DNA from: Nitrospinota bacterium
Lineage (GTDB): Bacteria; Nitrospinota; Nitrospinia; SZUA-224
NCBI GenBank assembly: GCA_016212345.1
Contig: JACRGM010000145.1
Location: 1-17,410 of the forward strand
DNA: 17,410 nucleotides
Direction: 5' to 3'
Shown: positions 1 to 6,204 of the stretch, piece by piece
Layout of the letters: each line of letters opens with the position of its first letter
How positions within the stretch are numbered: position 1 is the stretch's first letter
Notes under the pieces: generated by a model
What the model saw: only the letters and a program-made list of their open reading frames with translations
Told to the model about the DNA's origin: nothing
The model's database searches: none
Program-made: the position numbers and the translations under genes

Positions 1-150
1 CGGATTATTTGCCAATGCCAAACTGATACATTCACTTAGATCAAGTCTCAGGCTCTGTGTCTCTATCCTATCCGCATATAATACGGCGTGTATTAATAGC
101 ACAGAGATGACCACCAAAATACTTATAAAAGATAGATATTTTCTATTCAT
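1..150 (-). CDS. TolC-family outer-membrane efflux protein, N-terminal part (runs off window)
   Basis: Only the first 50 codons lie in the window; the gene continues beyond base 1. The reading begins MNRKYLSFIS, then a hydrophobic stretch ending near HAVLYA (a plausible Sec signal peptide), then LRLDLSECISLALANNP. That last part matches the opening of mature TolC/OEP proteins, usually of the form LTLEEAIxxALxNNP. TolC-family proteins form the outer-membrane and periplasmic channel of tripartite efflux or type I secretion systems. I chose the ATG at 150 because a GGGAGAGGG ribosome site sits about 7 bases upstream; the in-frame ATG at 156 is too close to it. The gene is divergent from the mlaC-like gene. 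The family call rests on a short segment. Confidence 0.6.
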   Translation of the reverse strand, partial: MNRKYLSFISILVVISVLLIHAVLYADRIETQSLRLDLSECISLALANNP

Positions 151-186
151 TCTCATCCCTCTCCCTTTGTTTACTACTTTTTGTAA

Positions 187-215
187 TTGACATATATATC
201 AATCTCTGATAGATT
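187..215 (+). promoter_or_regulatory. Candidate sigma70-type promoter for mlaC
   Basis: TTGACA at 187-192, a 17-base spacer, then TAGATT at 210-215 (4 of 6 matches to TATAAT), in the divergent spacer upstream of the mlaC-like gene. A TATAAT is also present at 231-236 but has no good -35 partner. Moderate support only. Confidence 0.4.
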
Positions 216-256
216 TTGCAATGAAGACAATATAATATCATAACTAACATCAAATA

Positions 257-284
257 AAAATTGGGGCTTAAAAATTGGGGCTTA
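257..284 (+). repeat. Two tandem copies of a 14-bp unit at the mlaC ribosome site
   Basis: The unit AAAATTGGGGCTTA occurs at 257-270 and again, identically, at 271-284, ending four bases before the mlaC ATG. Each copy carries the G-rich stretch that would serve as the ribosome site, so copy number could change spacing or ribosome loading. Confidence 0.85.
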
Positions 285-288
285 AATT

Positions 289-921
289 ATGAAGATATAT
301 ACAATTCAATCATTAAAGCTGATTATTATTTTTATTATAATCTTCATTGTAGTAGGAGCTATACCTATTGATACCCTTTCTGCTATTGAATCTGAATCTC
401 CGACCGATATAGTAAAGAGATTGATTAAGATTATATGTGCCATAAAGGGTGAGGAGAGTATCCTCTCCCTATCCGAGAAAAAGGAGAATGATGCCCTCAA
501 GAAAAGGGCCAGCGAGATTATAGATGTCAGGGGTTTGAGTAAGCGTGCCTTATCAGAACATTGGGATAATAGAGATAAGAAAGAGAGAGATGACTTTGTC
601 CTTCTTCTGACAAAGCTATTGGAGAATATAGCCTATCCAAAATCAGGAAGTTTTTTTGAGGATATAGAGATGTTGTATAAGGGAGAAAGGATTGTAAAGG
701 ATCAGGCTACAATTAGCACATCTGTTATCCATAAAAAGGAAGGGAACATCTCAATCGACTTTAAGTTATACCTTGTAAAAGGTAGATGGCTATTATGGGA
801 TGTAATACTCGATGGTATAAGTCTCGTGACAAACCTGAAGACCCAGTTCAACCAGATAATCACTGAAAACTCATATCAGGACTTGATAAGACGAATGAAT
901 GAACGGCTGAAAAATGGATAG
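289..921 (+). CDS. mlaC: MlaC / toluene-tolerance (Ttg2D) family phospholipid-transport protein
   Basis: This 210-residue protein has an N-terminal hydrophobic signal or anchor (about residues 10-32, ending near DTLSA). A MlaC/Tol_Tol_Ttg2 domain follows. Recognisable features are RGLSKRALSEHW near the start of the domain, a middle section of alternating strands, and the characteristic C-terminal LLWDVILDGISLVTNLKTQF followed by LIRRMNERL. The length is normal for the family. MlaC is the periplasmic shuttle that carries phospholipids between the outer-membrane MlaA complex and the inner-membrane MlaFEDB ABC transporter. None of the other mla genes are in the window, but the neighbouring TolC-like gene is consistent with an envelope-transport cluster to the left. 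The gene faces an HNH gene convergently. Confidence 0.75.
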   Translation: MKIYTIQSLKLIIIFIIIFIVVGAIPIDTLSAIESESPTDIVKRLIKIICAIKGEESILSLSEKKENDALKKRASEIIDVRGLSKRALSEHWDNRDKKERDDFVLLLTKLLENIAYPKSGSFFEDIEMLYKGERIVKDQATISTSVIHKKEGNISIDFKLYLVKGRWLLWDVILDGISLVTNLKTQFNQIITENSYQDLIRRMNERLKNG

Positions 922-1159
922 GGATTCTAAATCAAAATGTAAAAATCAAAAAGTAAAATAACAAATTAAAATTCAAAAATGAATTAAAATGCTGTTATGC
1001 ATTATTATAGTAGATGGGCGATAATTTTGAATACATATAACGCTAACACATACGCATCACGATTTTTCAATTTTTATATTTTGATTTGTGTTTTTGATTT
1101 TTTATCTTTTATTTTTGATTTCAATATTTTTTAGGCATTTACTTTAATTGGCTAAACAG
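922..1159. other. AT-rich convergent spacer with imperfect low-complexity inverted repeat
   Basis: No gene is visible. The left part (about 928-985) is rich in AAATCAAAA-type words and the right part (about 1062-1130) in their complements (TTTTTGATTT), so the two arms could pair imperfectly and act as a two-way terminator between the converging mlaC and HNH genes. The low complexity makes this weak. Confidence 0.35.
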
Positions 1160-1699
1160 TTACAAAGGTTTTCTGTCGTAGGTAATATCATGGGGAAGAT
1201 ACTTATTCCAATTTTTTATAAAGGACTTAGGCGCTGAACGATAAATATTCTCATGAAACAAAAATGATGGTCTTGTGGGCCTCCTTTGCAATCGAATATT
1301 AGCCTCTTTTAATGTCTGATCACCCTTTTTAAGATTACATCTCTGGCAGGCAATAACTACATTTTCCCAGCACGACTCTCCCCCACGAGATCTTGGTATG
1401 ATATGGTCTATAGTAAGCTTCCCATCTCTACACCCACAATATTGACAGGTAAAGTTGTCTCTCCTAAATACATTCTTCTTACTAAATGCTATCCTCCCCT
1501 GATAGGATCTCTTGATATATCTCATTAGACGGATCACGGTTGGAATCCTGATAGTAACACTTGGGGATCTTACAAATATTCCATCACTCTCGACCTTTTC
1601 GGCCCTCCCCTTTAATAACATTACAATAGCCCTTTTGGCATTGCAGAAATGGAGAGGTTCGTATGTCTGATTTAATACCAAGACCCTTAAGTAGTTCAT
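1160..1699 (-). CDS. HNH endonuclease family protein
   Basis: The protein has 179 residues. An N-terminal region (about 1-70, beginning NYLRVLVLNQTYEPLHF) is typical of stand-alone bacterial HNH proteins. The HNH nuclease core follows: zinc pairs CxxC at C85/C88 and C118/C121, with the catalytic IDHIIPRSRGG segment (D98, H99) and WENVVIACQRCN between them. Such proteins are metal-dependent nucleases found on many chromosomes, often without a known substrate; repair or restriction roles have been proposed. It stands alone, convergent to mlaC, and has its own promoter on the minus strand. No intron, intein or phage gene is next to it, so a homing role is not indicated. Family confidence is high; the biological role is unknown. 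Confidence 0.85.
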   Translation of the reverse strand: MNYLRVLVLNQTYEPLHFCNAKRAIVMLLKGRAEKVESDGIFVRSPSVTIRIPTVIRLMRYIKRSYQGRIAFSKKNVFRRDNFTCQYCGCRDGKLTIDHIIPRSRGGESCWENVVIACQRCNLKKGDQTLKEANIRLQRRPTRPSFLFHENIYRSAPKSFIKNWNKYLPHDITYDRKPL

Positions 1700-1781
1700 A
1701 AATTAAGTTCCATTGGGACTGTTACTCAATTTTCAAAAATTGTTGAATGTTTATTTATTAAAATTTATTAAATTAGAGAAT

Positions 1782-1810
1782 ATTATATCATAGTTTGTAT
1801 AATATATCAA
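1782..1810 (-). promoter_or_regulatory. Candidate promoter of the HNH gene
   Basis: Read on the minus strand: TTGATA (1810-1805), a 17-base spacer, then a perfect TATAAT (1787-1782). It lies about 85 bases upstream of the HNH start and points toward it. Confidence 0.55.
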
Positions 1811-1852
1811 GACCTAATTTCAGAGGAATACTATAGACAGGTGAAACAATCA

Positions 1853-1869
1853 TGCCGATAAGGTCGGCA
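1853..1869. repeat. Small GC-rich hairpin
   Basis: TGCCGA (1853-1858), loop TAAGG, TCGGCA (1864-1869): a six-pair perfect stem in an otherwise AT-rich spacer, just before the larger palindrome at 1887. The function is not evident. Confidence 0.5.
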
Positions 1870-1886
1870 CAAAGGAGAATGAAAAT

Positions 1887-1961
1887 ACACACCCCTTAAT
1901 CCCCTCTTTTTAGAGGGGAAACTTTAGAACTCCCCTCTATTAAGAGGGGTTGGGGGTGTGT
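1887..1961. repeat. 75-bp imperfect palindrome with C-rich/G-rich arms (MITE- or REP-like)
   Basis: The element starts ACACACCCC and ends GGGGGTGTGT. Inside, CCCCTC...GAGGGG pairs occur twice, at about 1901-1918 and 1933-1949, so it can fold as one long hairpin or as two. Flanking GAAAAT (1881-1886) and ATTTTC (1971-1976) extend the symmetry. Palindromes of this composition are dispersed in many bacterial genomes; whether this one is mobile or a structured RNA or terminator cannot be told from a single copy. With its neighbours it fills most of the 394-base spacer 1700-2093. Confidence 0.6.
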
Positions 1962-2001
1962 TATAAAGGTATTTTCGTATGAAAATCTTATTAGTTATAT
2001 T

Positions 2002-2023
2002 TCCCAATTATCTCCCAATTATC
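2002..2023. repeat. Two tandem copies of an 11-bp unit
   Basis: TCCCAATTATC is repeated exactly at 2002-2012 and 2013-2023, upstream of the selenoprotein candidate. Confidence 0.8.
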
Positions 2024-2043
2024 TCTTGTTTTTTTTTGTTTTG

Positions 2044-2073
2044 TGATTTAATATAGAGTGATTTAATATAGAG
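2044..2073. repeat. Two tandem copies of a 15-bp unit just upstream of the DUF1573 gene
   Basis: TGATTTAATATAGAG occurs at 2044-2058 and 2059-2073, directly before the AAGGAGGT ribosome site (about 2080-2087). Each copy includes a TATAG-type AT-rich core that could act as a -10 element, so duplication may affect promoter choice. Confidence 0.8.
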
Positions 2074-2093
2074 ATGATCAAGGAGGTAGGTTT

Positions 2094-2843
2094 ATGAAAG
2101 GCGTAAAGGTTTTATTTTTGACCCTTATTATCTCTCTATTACTATTATTATCTATAGATAATAGTATAATGCTGGCAGATACAGGGGCAAAGATAAGATG
2201 TGAAGAGGAATCTTACGATTTTGGCGAGATAAAACAGGGAGATAAGGTAAGTCATACCTTCACCTTTACCAATACTGGAGATGAGGTACTTGTACTCAAA
2301 AGTGTAAGGGGATCTTGAGGGTGTACTGCGACGCTGGTCAGCGCTAATACCATTAAGCCTAGTGAGAGAGGAGAGATAAAGGTAACCTTTGACTCAGGAG
2401 GGAAGAGTGGAAGGATAACAAAGACGATAACAGTAATATCCAATGATCTAACTGAATCTACCAAAAGTATAAGTATATTTGCCACTGTTGTCCCACCTCC
2501 TCATCCATCGTTTAATATTGGAGATCCCCTTTTTTCAGAGGGGTGTGCCTCCTGTCATGTGGATAAGGGGAGAGGGAGGATTGGTTCATCATTGTATATT
2601 AATATATGTGCTTATTGCCATGGCAGAAGTGGGGAAGGTAAGACTGCTATTGCCCTGAATAATCAATCATATCTCAAATCCAGAGGTGATAAAGAGCTGA
2701 GGGAGTTGATCGCTAAGGGGATATCAGGTACAGCTATGCCTGGATGGGGTAAAGATCACGGAGGACCGTTATCTGATAATCAGATTGATTCCTTAGTTAC
2801 ATTTATCAGGGGATGGGAGAGACAGGTAAGGAGTAAGGAGTAA
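2094..2843 (+). CDS. Candidate selenoprotein: secreted DUF1573 domain fused to c-type cytochrome, in-frame UGA read as Sec
   Basis: Read through one UGA (2316-2318), this is a 249-residue protein. A signal peptide occupies about residues 1-30. A DUF1573 (Ig-like) domain spans about 34-137, with SYDFGEIKQGDKVSHTFTFTNTGD before the UGA and GEIKVTFDSGGKSGRITKTITVISND after it. Two haem sites follow: CASCH (151-155) and CAYCH (172-176) in a normal cytochrome c domain, with a likely Met ligand in TAMPGWG (M215). The UGA is codon 75 and falls on the first Cys of the conserved SCGCT motif, giving S-Sec-G-C-T. Frame and domain homology continue intact for 174 codons. The start has a strong AAGGAGGT ribosome site, whereas the apparent downstream start at 2559 (GTG) has none and lies inside the haem region. 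I infer a periplasmic redox protein with a Sec-Gly-Cys pair. A TGT-to-TGA nonsense mutation or sequencing error is the main alternative. Confidence 0.78.
2316..2351 (+). promoter_or_regulatory. Candidate bacterial SECIS element immediately after the UGA
   Basis: Upper stem CGCU (2332-2335) pairs with AGCG (2340-2343) around a GGUC loop (2336-2339). G2330-C2344 adds a pair with A2331 bulged. A lower stem GGUGU (2320-2324) pairs with AUACC (2347-2351). The loop begins 17 bases after the UGA and has G at its first two positions. E. coli fdhF, as I recall it, has the same GGUC apex about 18 bases after its UGA, with a bulged base on the 5' side of the upper stem. This supports SelB-dependent decoding; selA, selB, selC and selD are not in the window. 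Confidence 0.65.
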
Positions 2844-2847
2844 GGAG
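2827..2847. repeat. Three tandem copies of TAAGGAG over the end of the DUF1573-cytochrome gene
   Basis: TAAGGAG at 2827-2833, 2834-2840 and 2841-2847. The third copy contains the TAA stop, and each copy contains a ribosome-site-like AAGGAG. Confidence 0.85.
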
Positions 2848-2877
2848 TAGGGGAGTGAAAAATCCGAAAAAAAATCC

Positions 2878-2906
2878 TTGACAATCTCTTTATCTTCTGT
2901 TATTCT
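2878..2906 (+). promoter_or_regulatory. Candidate promoter for arsR and the dsr genes
   Basis: A perfect TTGACA (2878-2883), a 17-base spacer, and TATTCT (2901-2906). Downstream (about 2912-2946) are partly symmetric AT-rich words, including GAATAT twice and the palindrome ATTCGAAT, which could be an operator for the ArsR protein. The untranslated leader to the arsR start is roughly 120 bases. Confidence 0.5.
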
Positions 2907-3037
2907 TTTAGAATATAGATATATTACTACATTCGAATATTAAAAATAGAGGAGGAGTAAAGTATATTAATTATAAGGGGGATGGATTTCTATGTTTAGT
3001 CATTAGTTAATTTAAGAGGGGAGGGAGATTGATCAAG

Positions 3038-3427
3038 ATGTTCAAAGAAAAGGAAAGAAAGATAAGTTGTAATGATTTGAAGTCACTTTGTAAAGAGAAT
3101 GCAAGGTTATTTAAGATACTATCTAATTCTACAAGGCTTGAGATATTATGTCATTTGTTGATATATAAGGAGGTATGTGTCAAGAATTTATCAGAGTTTT
3201 TAGGACGGAGACAACCAAATGTATCGCAAAATCTTGCCCTCCTACGAAATACTGGGATGGTCGATTTTGTTAGAAAAGACAATAGGATATGTTATTCCCT
3301 AAAAGATAAAAGACTTATAGGTATCCTTAAGTCCTTGATAAGTGAAGATATAGAGGAGGTTGGTTTCCCTTATTCTTTGAGTTTTAAACAAGGAGAGGGT
3401 AAGAAGATATTAGAGGGCGTACTATAG
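3038..3427 (+). CDS. ArsR/SmtB-family transcriptional regulator, possible regulator of the dsr operon
   Basis: This is a small winged-helix repressor of about 129 residues. The core is FKILSNSTRLEILCHLL, then VKNLSEFLGRRQPNVSQNLALLRNTGMV (recognition helix PNVSQNLALL), then the wing VDFVRKDNRICYSL. It has five cysteines. The one in EILCHLL aligns by eye with the first sensing Cys of sulfide/persulfide sensors such as SqrR and BigR, but the usual second Cys in the last helix is missing; another Cys is in the wing (RICYSL). Seven bases separate its stop from the probable start region of dsrN, so it is very likely co-transcribed with dsr and may autoregulate it. A TTG start at 3029 is also possible given the long G-rich ribosome site (3016-3027). 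The family is sure; the sulfur-sensing role is inference. Confidence 0.75.
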   Translation: MFKEKERKISCNDLKSLCKENARLFKILSNSTRLEILCHLLIYKEVCVKNLSEFLGRRQPNVSQNLALLRNTGMVDFVRKDNRICYSLKDKRLIGILKSLISEDIEEVGFPYSLSFKQGEGKKILEGVL

Positions 3428-3440
3428 AGGGGGGATAATA

Positions 3441-4910
3441 ATAGGTGCTTATCCAAGAATAGTAATTGCGGCAACACATGGTGCGGCAGGGAAGACTATC
3501 ATAGCATTAGGAATTATTGGGGCATGGAAGAAGATGGGATTGAAGGTTGTCCCCTTTAAGAAGGGACCAGATTTTATAGATGCGGGGTGGTTAGCTTATG
3601 TGGCAGGAAGGCCGTGTTATAATCTTGATCTCTTTATGATGAGCAAGGAGGAGATACTTTCTTCTTTTATATATAGGGTAAAAGGGAGTGACGGTGCTGT
3701 TATTGAAGGGAATCGAGGATTATATGATGGTGTGGATTCAGAGGGGACTTATAGTACTGCAAGGTTGGCTAAGTTACTTCAGGCCCCTATAATATTGGTT
3801 GTAGATTGCACTAAGGCTACAAGTACTGTTGCAGCAGTAGTTCTGGGGTGTCAGAGGTTTGATCCGGATCTGGCCATTAAGGGGGTGATCCTGAATCAGG
3901 TTGCAGGGGATCGACATGAATCTGTTATTTGTAAGGCTGTAGAACGTTACTGTAATCTCCCTGTATTGGGGGTTGTGCCCAAATTGAGAAAGGATCTTTT
4001 TCCAGAGAGACATATGGGGCTAATCCCCTATATAGAACATCATAGGATAGAGCGATCAATAACCTTTACAGTTGATGTAGCAGAGAGACATATAGATCTA
4101 GATAGACTTTGGGATGTGGCCAATAGCGCCCCTCAGTTGTCAATAATAAAGGGTGTAAGAAGGGTTAGAGCAAATAGAAGAGAGAGAAGAGAGAGACCTT
4201 TGGATATAGGGGTGATAAGAGATCATGCATTCCAGTTTTATTATCCAGAAAATCTTGAGGAGCTTGAGAGACTTGGGGCTAGATTAATAGAGATCAATGC
4301 CACGAGTGAAAGGGAATTACCCCCTATTGATGCCCTTTACATTGGTGGTGGTTTTCCAGAGACCCAGGCAGAGAGACTATCAGAGAATATTAGTTTTAGA
4401 GATTCCCTTTATCAGAGAGTAGAAAACGGCCTTCCTGTTTATGCGGAGTGTGGTGGTCTGATGTATCTAGGGAAGGAGCTGGTTGTTGAGGATAAAACCT
4501 ATCCAATGGTAGGGGTATTTAAGGCGGTCTTTACTATAGAAAAGAGGCCTCAGGGACATGGATATACGGTCTTGGAGGTGGAAAGGAGTAATCCTTATTT
4601 TACCACTGGAACTAGACTGAAAGGGCATGAGTTTCATTATTCCCGACTCTCCGCTTTGAAAGAGGATAATACCTATTTTGCCTTTAGGATGGAGAGGGGA
4701 GAGGGATTGTATAAGAAGAAGGATGGTTTATGTTATAAAAATGTCCTTGCTACCTATACTCATCTCCACGCAGTAGGAAATGGAGAATGGGCAGATAGGA
4801 TAATAGAACGGGCTACGGCCTATACTATACTTAATAAAAGGTCTGACGCCATATTTTCAACAGAAGGTTATTATGGCGTTAAAAAAGGAGGTTGTCTTTC
4901 TGTGGGATGA
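3441..4910 (+). CDS. dsrN: DsrN: cobyrinate a,c-diamide synthase-like siroheme amidase
   Basis: This is a CbiA-family glutamine-dependent amidase. An N-terminal ATPase domain carries the P-loop-like RIVIAATHGAAGKT and PFKKGPDFIDAGWL; a C-terminal class I glutamine amidotransferase domain carries the nucleophile in PVYAECGGLMYLG and GHEFHYS plus a late His (YTHLHAVGN). In dsr clusters this protein (DsrN) is thought to amidate the siroheme of sulfite reductase. The first ATG (3534) lies after the P-loop and would delete it, so translation must begin upstream. The frame is open back to a TAG at 3411 but contains no ATG, GTG or TTG; three ATA codons (3435, 3438, 3441) follow a GAGGGGGG ribosome-like site. 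I place the start tentatively at ATA 3441. A frameshift or a base error (ATA for ATG) is the alternative. Confidence 0.85.
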   Translation: MGAYPRIVIAATHGAAGKTIIALGIIGAWKKMGLKVVPFKKGPDFIDAGWLAYVAGRPCYNLDLFMMSKEEILSSFIYRVKGSDGAVIEGNRGLYDGVDSEGTYSTARLAKLLQAPIILVVDCTKATSTVAAVVLGCQRFDPDLAIKGVILNQVAGDRHESVICKAVERYCNLPVLGVVPKLRKDLFPERHMGLIPYIEHHRIERSITFTVDVAERHIDLDRLWDVANSAPQLSIIKGVRRVRANRRERRERPLDIGVIRDHAFQFYYPENLEELERLGARLIEINATSERELPPIDALYIGGGFPETQAERLSENISFRDSLYQRVENGLPVYAECGGLMYLGKELVVEDKTYPMVGVFKAVFTIEKRPQGHGYTVLEVERSNPYFTTGTRLKGHEFHYSRLSALKEDNTYFAFRMERGEGLYKKKDGLCYKNVLATYTHLHAVGNGEWADRIIERATAYTILNKRSDAIFSTEGYYGVKKGGCLSVG

Positions 4911-4986
4911 GTCTTTTCTTGAGAAAGAGGATGTTGGTATAAAGGAGGTGGTAAGTGGTAATAAGATAGACTTAAAAAGACTATAG
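4873..4986 (+). CDS. Doubtful 37-codon ORF between dsrN and dsrC
   Basis: The reading is MALKKEVVFLWDESFLEKED followed by 17 more residues; it overlaps the end of dsrN by 38 bases in another frame. I recognise no family. The ATG has no ribosome site. Two strong ribosome-site sequences (AAGGAGGT at 4885-4892 and 4942-4949) lie inside it without usable starts behind them, suggesting a decayed reading frame or leader rather than a working gene. Confidence 0.2.
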   Translation: MALKKEVVFLWDESFLEKEDVGIKEVVSGNKIDLKRL

Positions 4987-5022
4987 GAAAATCACTGTAT
5001 TAGGTAACCATAATACAAAAAT

Positions 5023-5044
5023 ACCTTTCAGTTGACTGAAAGGT
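5023..5044 (+). promoter_or_regulatory. Perfect 9-bp hairpin upstream of dsrC
   Basis: ACCTTTCAG (5023-5031), loop TTGA, CTGAAAGGT (5036-5044), ending about 18 bases before the dsrC ribosome site. There is no T-run after it, so it is not a standard terminator. It may mark an RNA end or processing site that protects the dsrC message, since dsrC is commonly expressed above its neighbours. Confidence 0.6.
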
Positions 5045-5076
5045 TAATCAAAGGTACAAAAAAAGGAGGGAATATT

Positions 5077-5421
5077 ATGTCAGAACATATAGAAGTTGGT
5101 AATAAAAAGATAGATGTTGATGAGGATGGTTTTATCCAGAAATGGGAGGATTGGAGTAAAGATATAGCAGATTATCTTGCCAAGACAGAGGGGGTAAATG
5201 AGATGTCAAAGGAGCACTGGGTAGTAGTCAATTATCTTCGGGAATATTATACACAGTACAAGATCGCTCCTATGATAAGACTCCTCCTCAAAGAGACAGG
5301 TAAGAGATTAGGTCAAGAGAAGGCAGTGAGTAATAAGTATCTCTATGAACTCTTTCCAAGCGGGCCGGCAAAAGGTGCTTGCAAGATAGCAGGTCTACCA
5401 AAGCCGACAGGTTGTGTTTAA
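5077..5421 (+). CDS. dsrC: DsrC sulfur-carrier protein
   Basis: The protein has 114 residues and matches DsrC/TusE: an N-terminal DVDEDGFIQKWEDWSKDIADYLA segment, a helical middle (HWVVVNYLREYYTQYKIAP), and the flexible C-terminal arm GPAKGACKIAGLPKPTGCV. The two redox cysteines are C102 and the penultimate C113, ten residues apart, which is the full DsrC pattern; TusE-type relatives keep only the last one. DsrC accepts sulfur from DsrAB as a trisulfide that DsrMK then reduces, or works in reverse in sulfur oxidisers. The start ATG follows AAAGGAGGG at the right spacing; a TTG in frame at 5032 falls in the loop of the upstream hairpin and is rejected. It sits directly before dsrMKJ. Confidence 0.97.
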   Translation: MSEHIEVGNKKIDVDEDGFIQKWEDWSKDIADYLAKTEGVNEMSKEHWVVVNYLREYYTQYKIAPMIRLLLKETGKRLGQEKAVSNKYLYELFPSGPAKGACKIAGLPKPTGCV

Positions 5422-5482
5422 GAGCCAAGTTAAAGGTTGTGGTATTTAAATAAGGGTGATCGAAGTAAGGGGGGGTAAGATT

Positions 5483-6190
5483 ATGATCAACATCCTTGTC
5501 TATATAGTGGGTGCTATCTTTATACTCGGTTTTATCTATAAAACCTGGATATGGGGTAAATCCGCGGTACCGTTAAGAATAGTGGGTACTCCAGGACCTA
5601 AGACATTCCCCGGGGTTATATTAAGGATAATGGGTGAGGTATTTTTATTTAAAAGCCTATTTAGAGGGAATAAGCTGTTGTGGTTAGGGGGGTGGATATT
5701 TCACATAGCCTTCCTTTTTATTATACTACGCCACTTAAGATACTTCTTTTACCCTGTTCCTATTTGGATAATCGAGTTACAGATAGTAGGTATTTATGCA
5801 GGGTATATTATCCTTATACCATTAGTATATCTTTTGCTCAGAAGATGGGTAGTAGATCGTAATAGGTATATCTCCACCCCTATGGATTATATCACCCTTT
5901 TTCTTATTATAGTTATAGCATTCACAGGGATACTTATGAAGGAATATATCAGGGTCGATCTTGTAGATGTTAAGGCCTTTATCCTAGGTCTATTAACACT
6001 ACAGCCGAGCATCAAACCACAAAGTGTATTGTTTTTGATACACTTTTTATCTGTCTTGCTTTTAATTGTATATTTCCCGTTCAGTAAGCTTATGCATGCA
6101 GGTGGAATATTCTTTAGTCCAACAAGAAATCAGAGGGATAATGCAAGGGAAATAAGACATGTAAATCATTGGAATAACATAATTAATTAA
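5483..6190 (+). CDS. dsrM: DsrM: membrane cytochrome b subunit of the DsrMKJ complex
   Basis: The 235-residue protein has about five to six hydrophobic helices of the NarI-like cytochrome b type. Candidate haem-ligand histidines lie in GGWIFHIAFLFIILRHLRYF (helix 2-3 region) and near the end in FLIHFLSVLLL and KLMHAGG. The length agrees with the short DsrM form seen in Allochromatium-type systems, not the longer form of some sulfate reducers. DsrM exchanges electrons with menaquinone in the cytoplasmic membrane and passes them to DsrK. The ATG at 5483 follows AAGGGGGGGT by six bases and starts MINILVYIVGAIF; a GTG at 5456 in frame is less likely. dsrK follows after 14 bases, so the two are translated from one message. 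Confidence 0.92.
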   Translation: MINILVYIVGAIFILGFIYKTWIWGKSAVPLRIVGTPGPKTFPGVILRIMGEVFLFKSLFRGNKLLWLGGWIFHIAFLFIILRHLRYFFYPVPIWIIELQIVGIYAGYIILIPLVYLLLRRWVVDRNRYISTPMDYITLFLIIVIAFTGILMKEYIRVDLVDVKAFILGLLTLQPSIKPQSVLFLIHFLSVLLLIVYFPFSKLMHAGGIFFSPTRNQRDNAREIRHVNHWNNIIN

Positions 6191-6204
6191 AAGGAGAGAT
6201 AAAG

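Noticed and set aside
1853..1961. Riboswitch upstream of the DUF1573 gene
   Set aside because: The structured stretch is palindromic and separated from the gene by over 100 AT-rich bases; no known riboswitch core is visible.
2094..2318. Separate 74-residue truncated DUF1573 protein
   Set aside because: It stops in the middle of the conserved SCGCT motif and the rest of the domain continues in the same frame, with a SECIS-like hairpin after the stop.
2559..2843. Stand-alone small cytochrome c starting at 2559
   Set aside because: There is no ribosome site, the start is a GTG just after the first CxxCH, and it is in frame with the DUF1573 part. It is better read as the second half of the UGA-containing protein.
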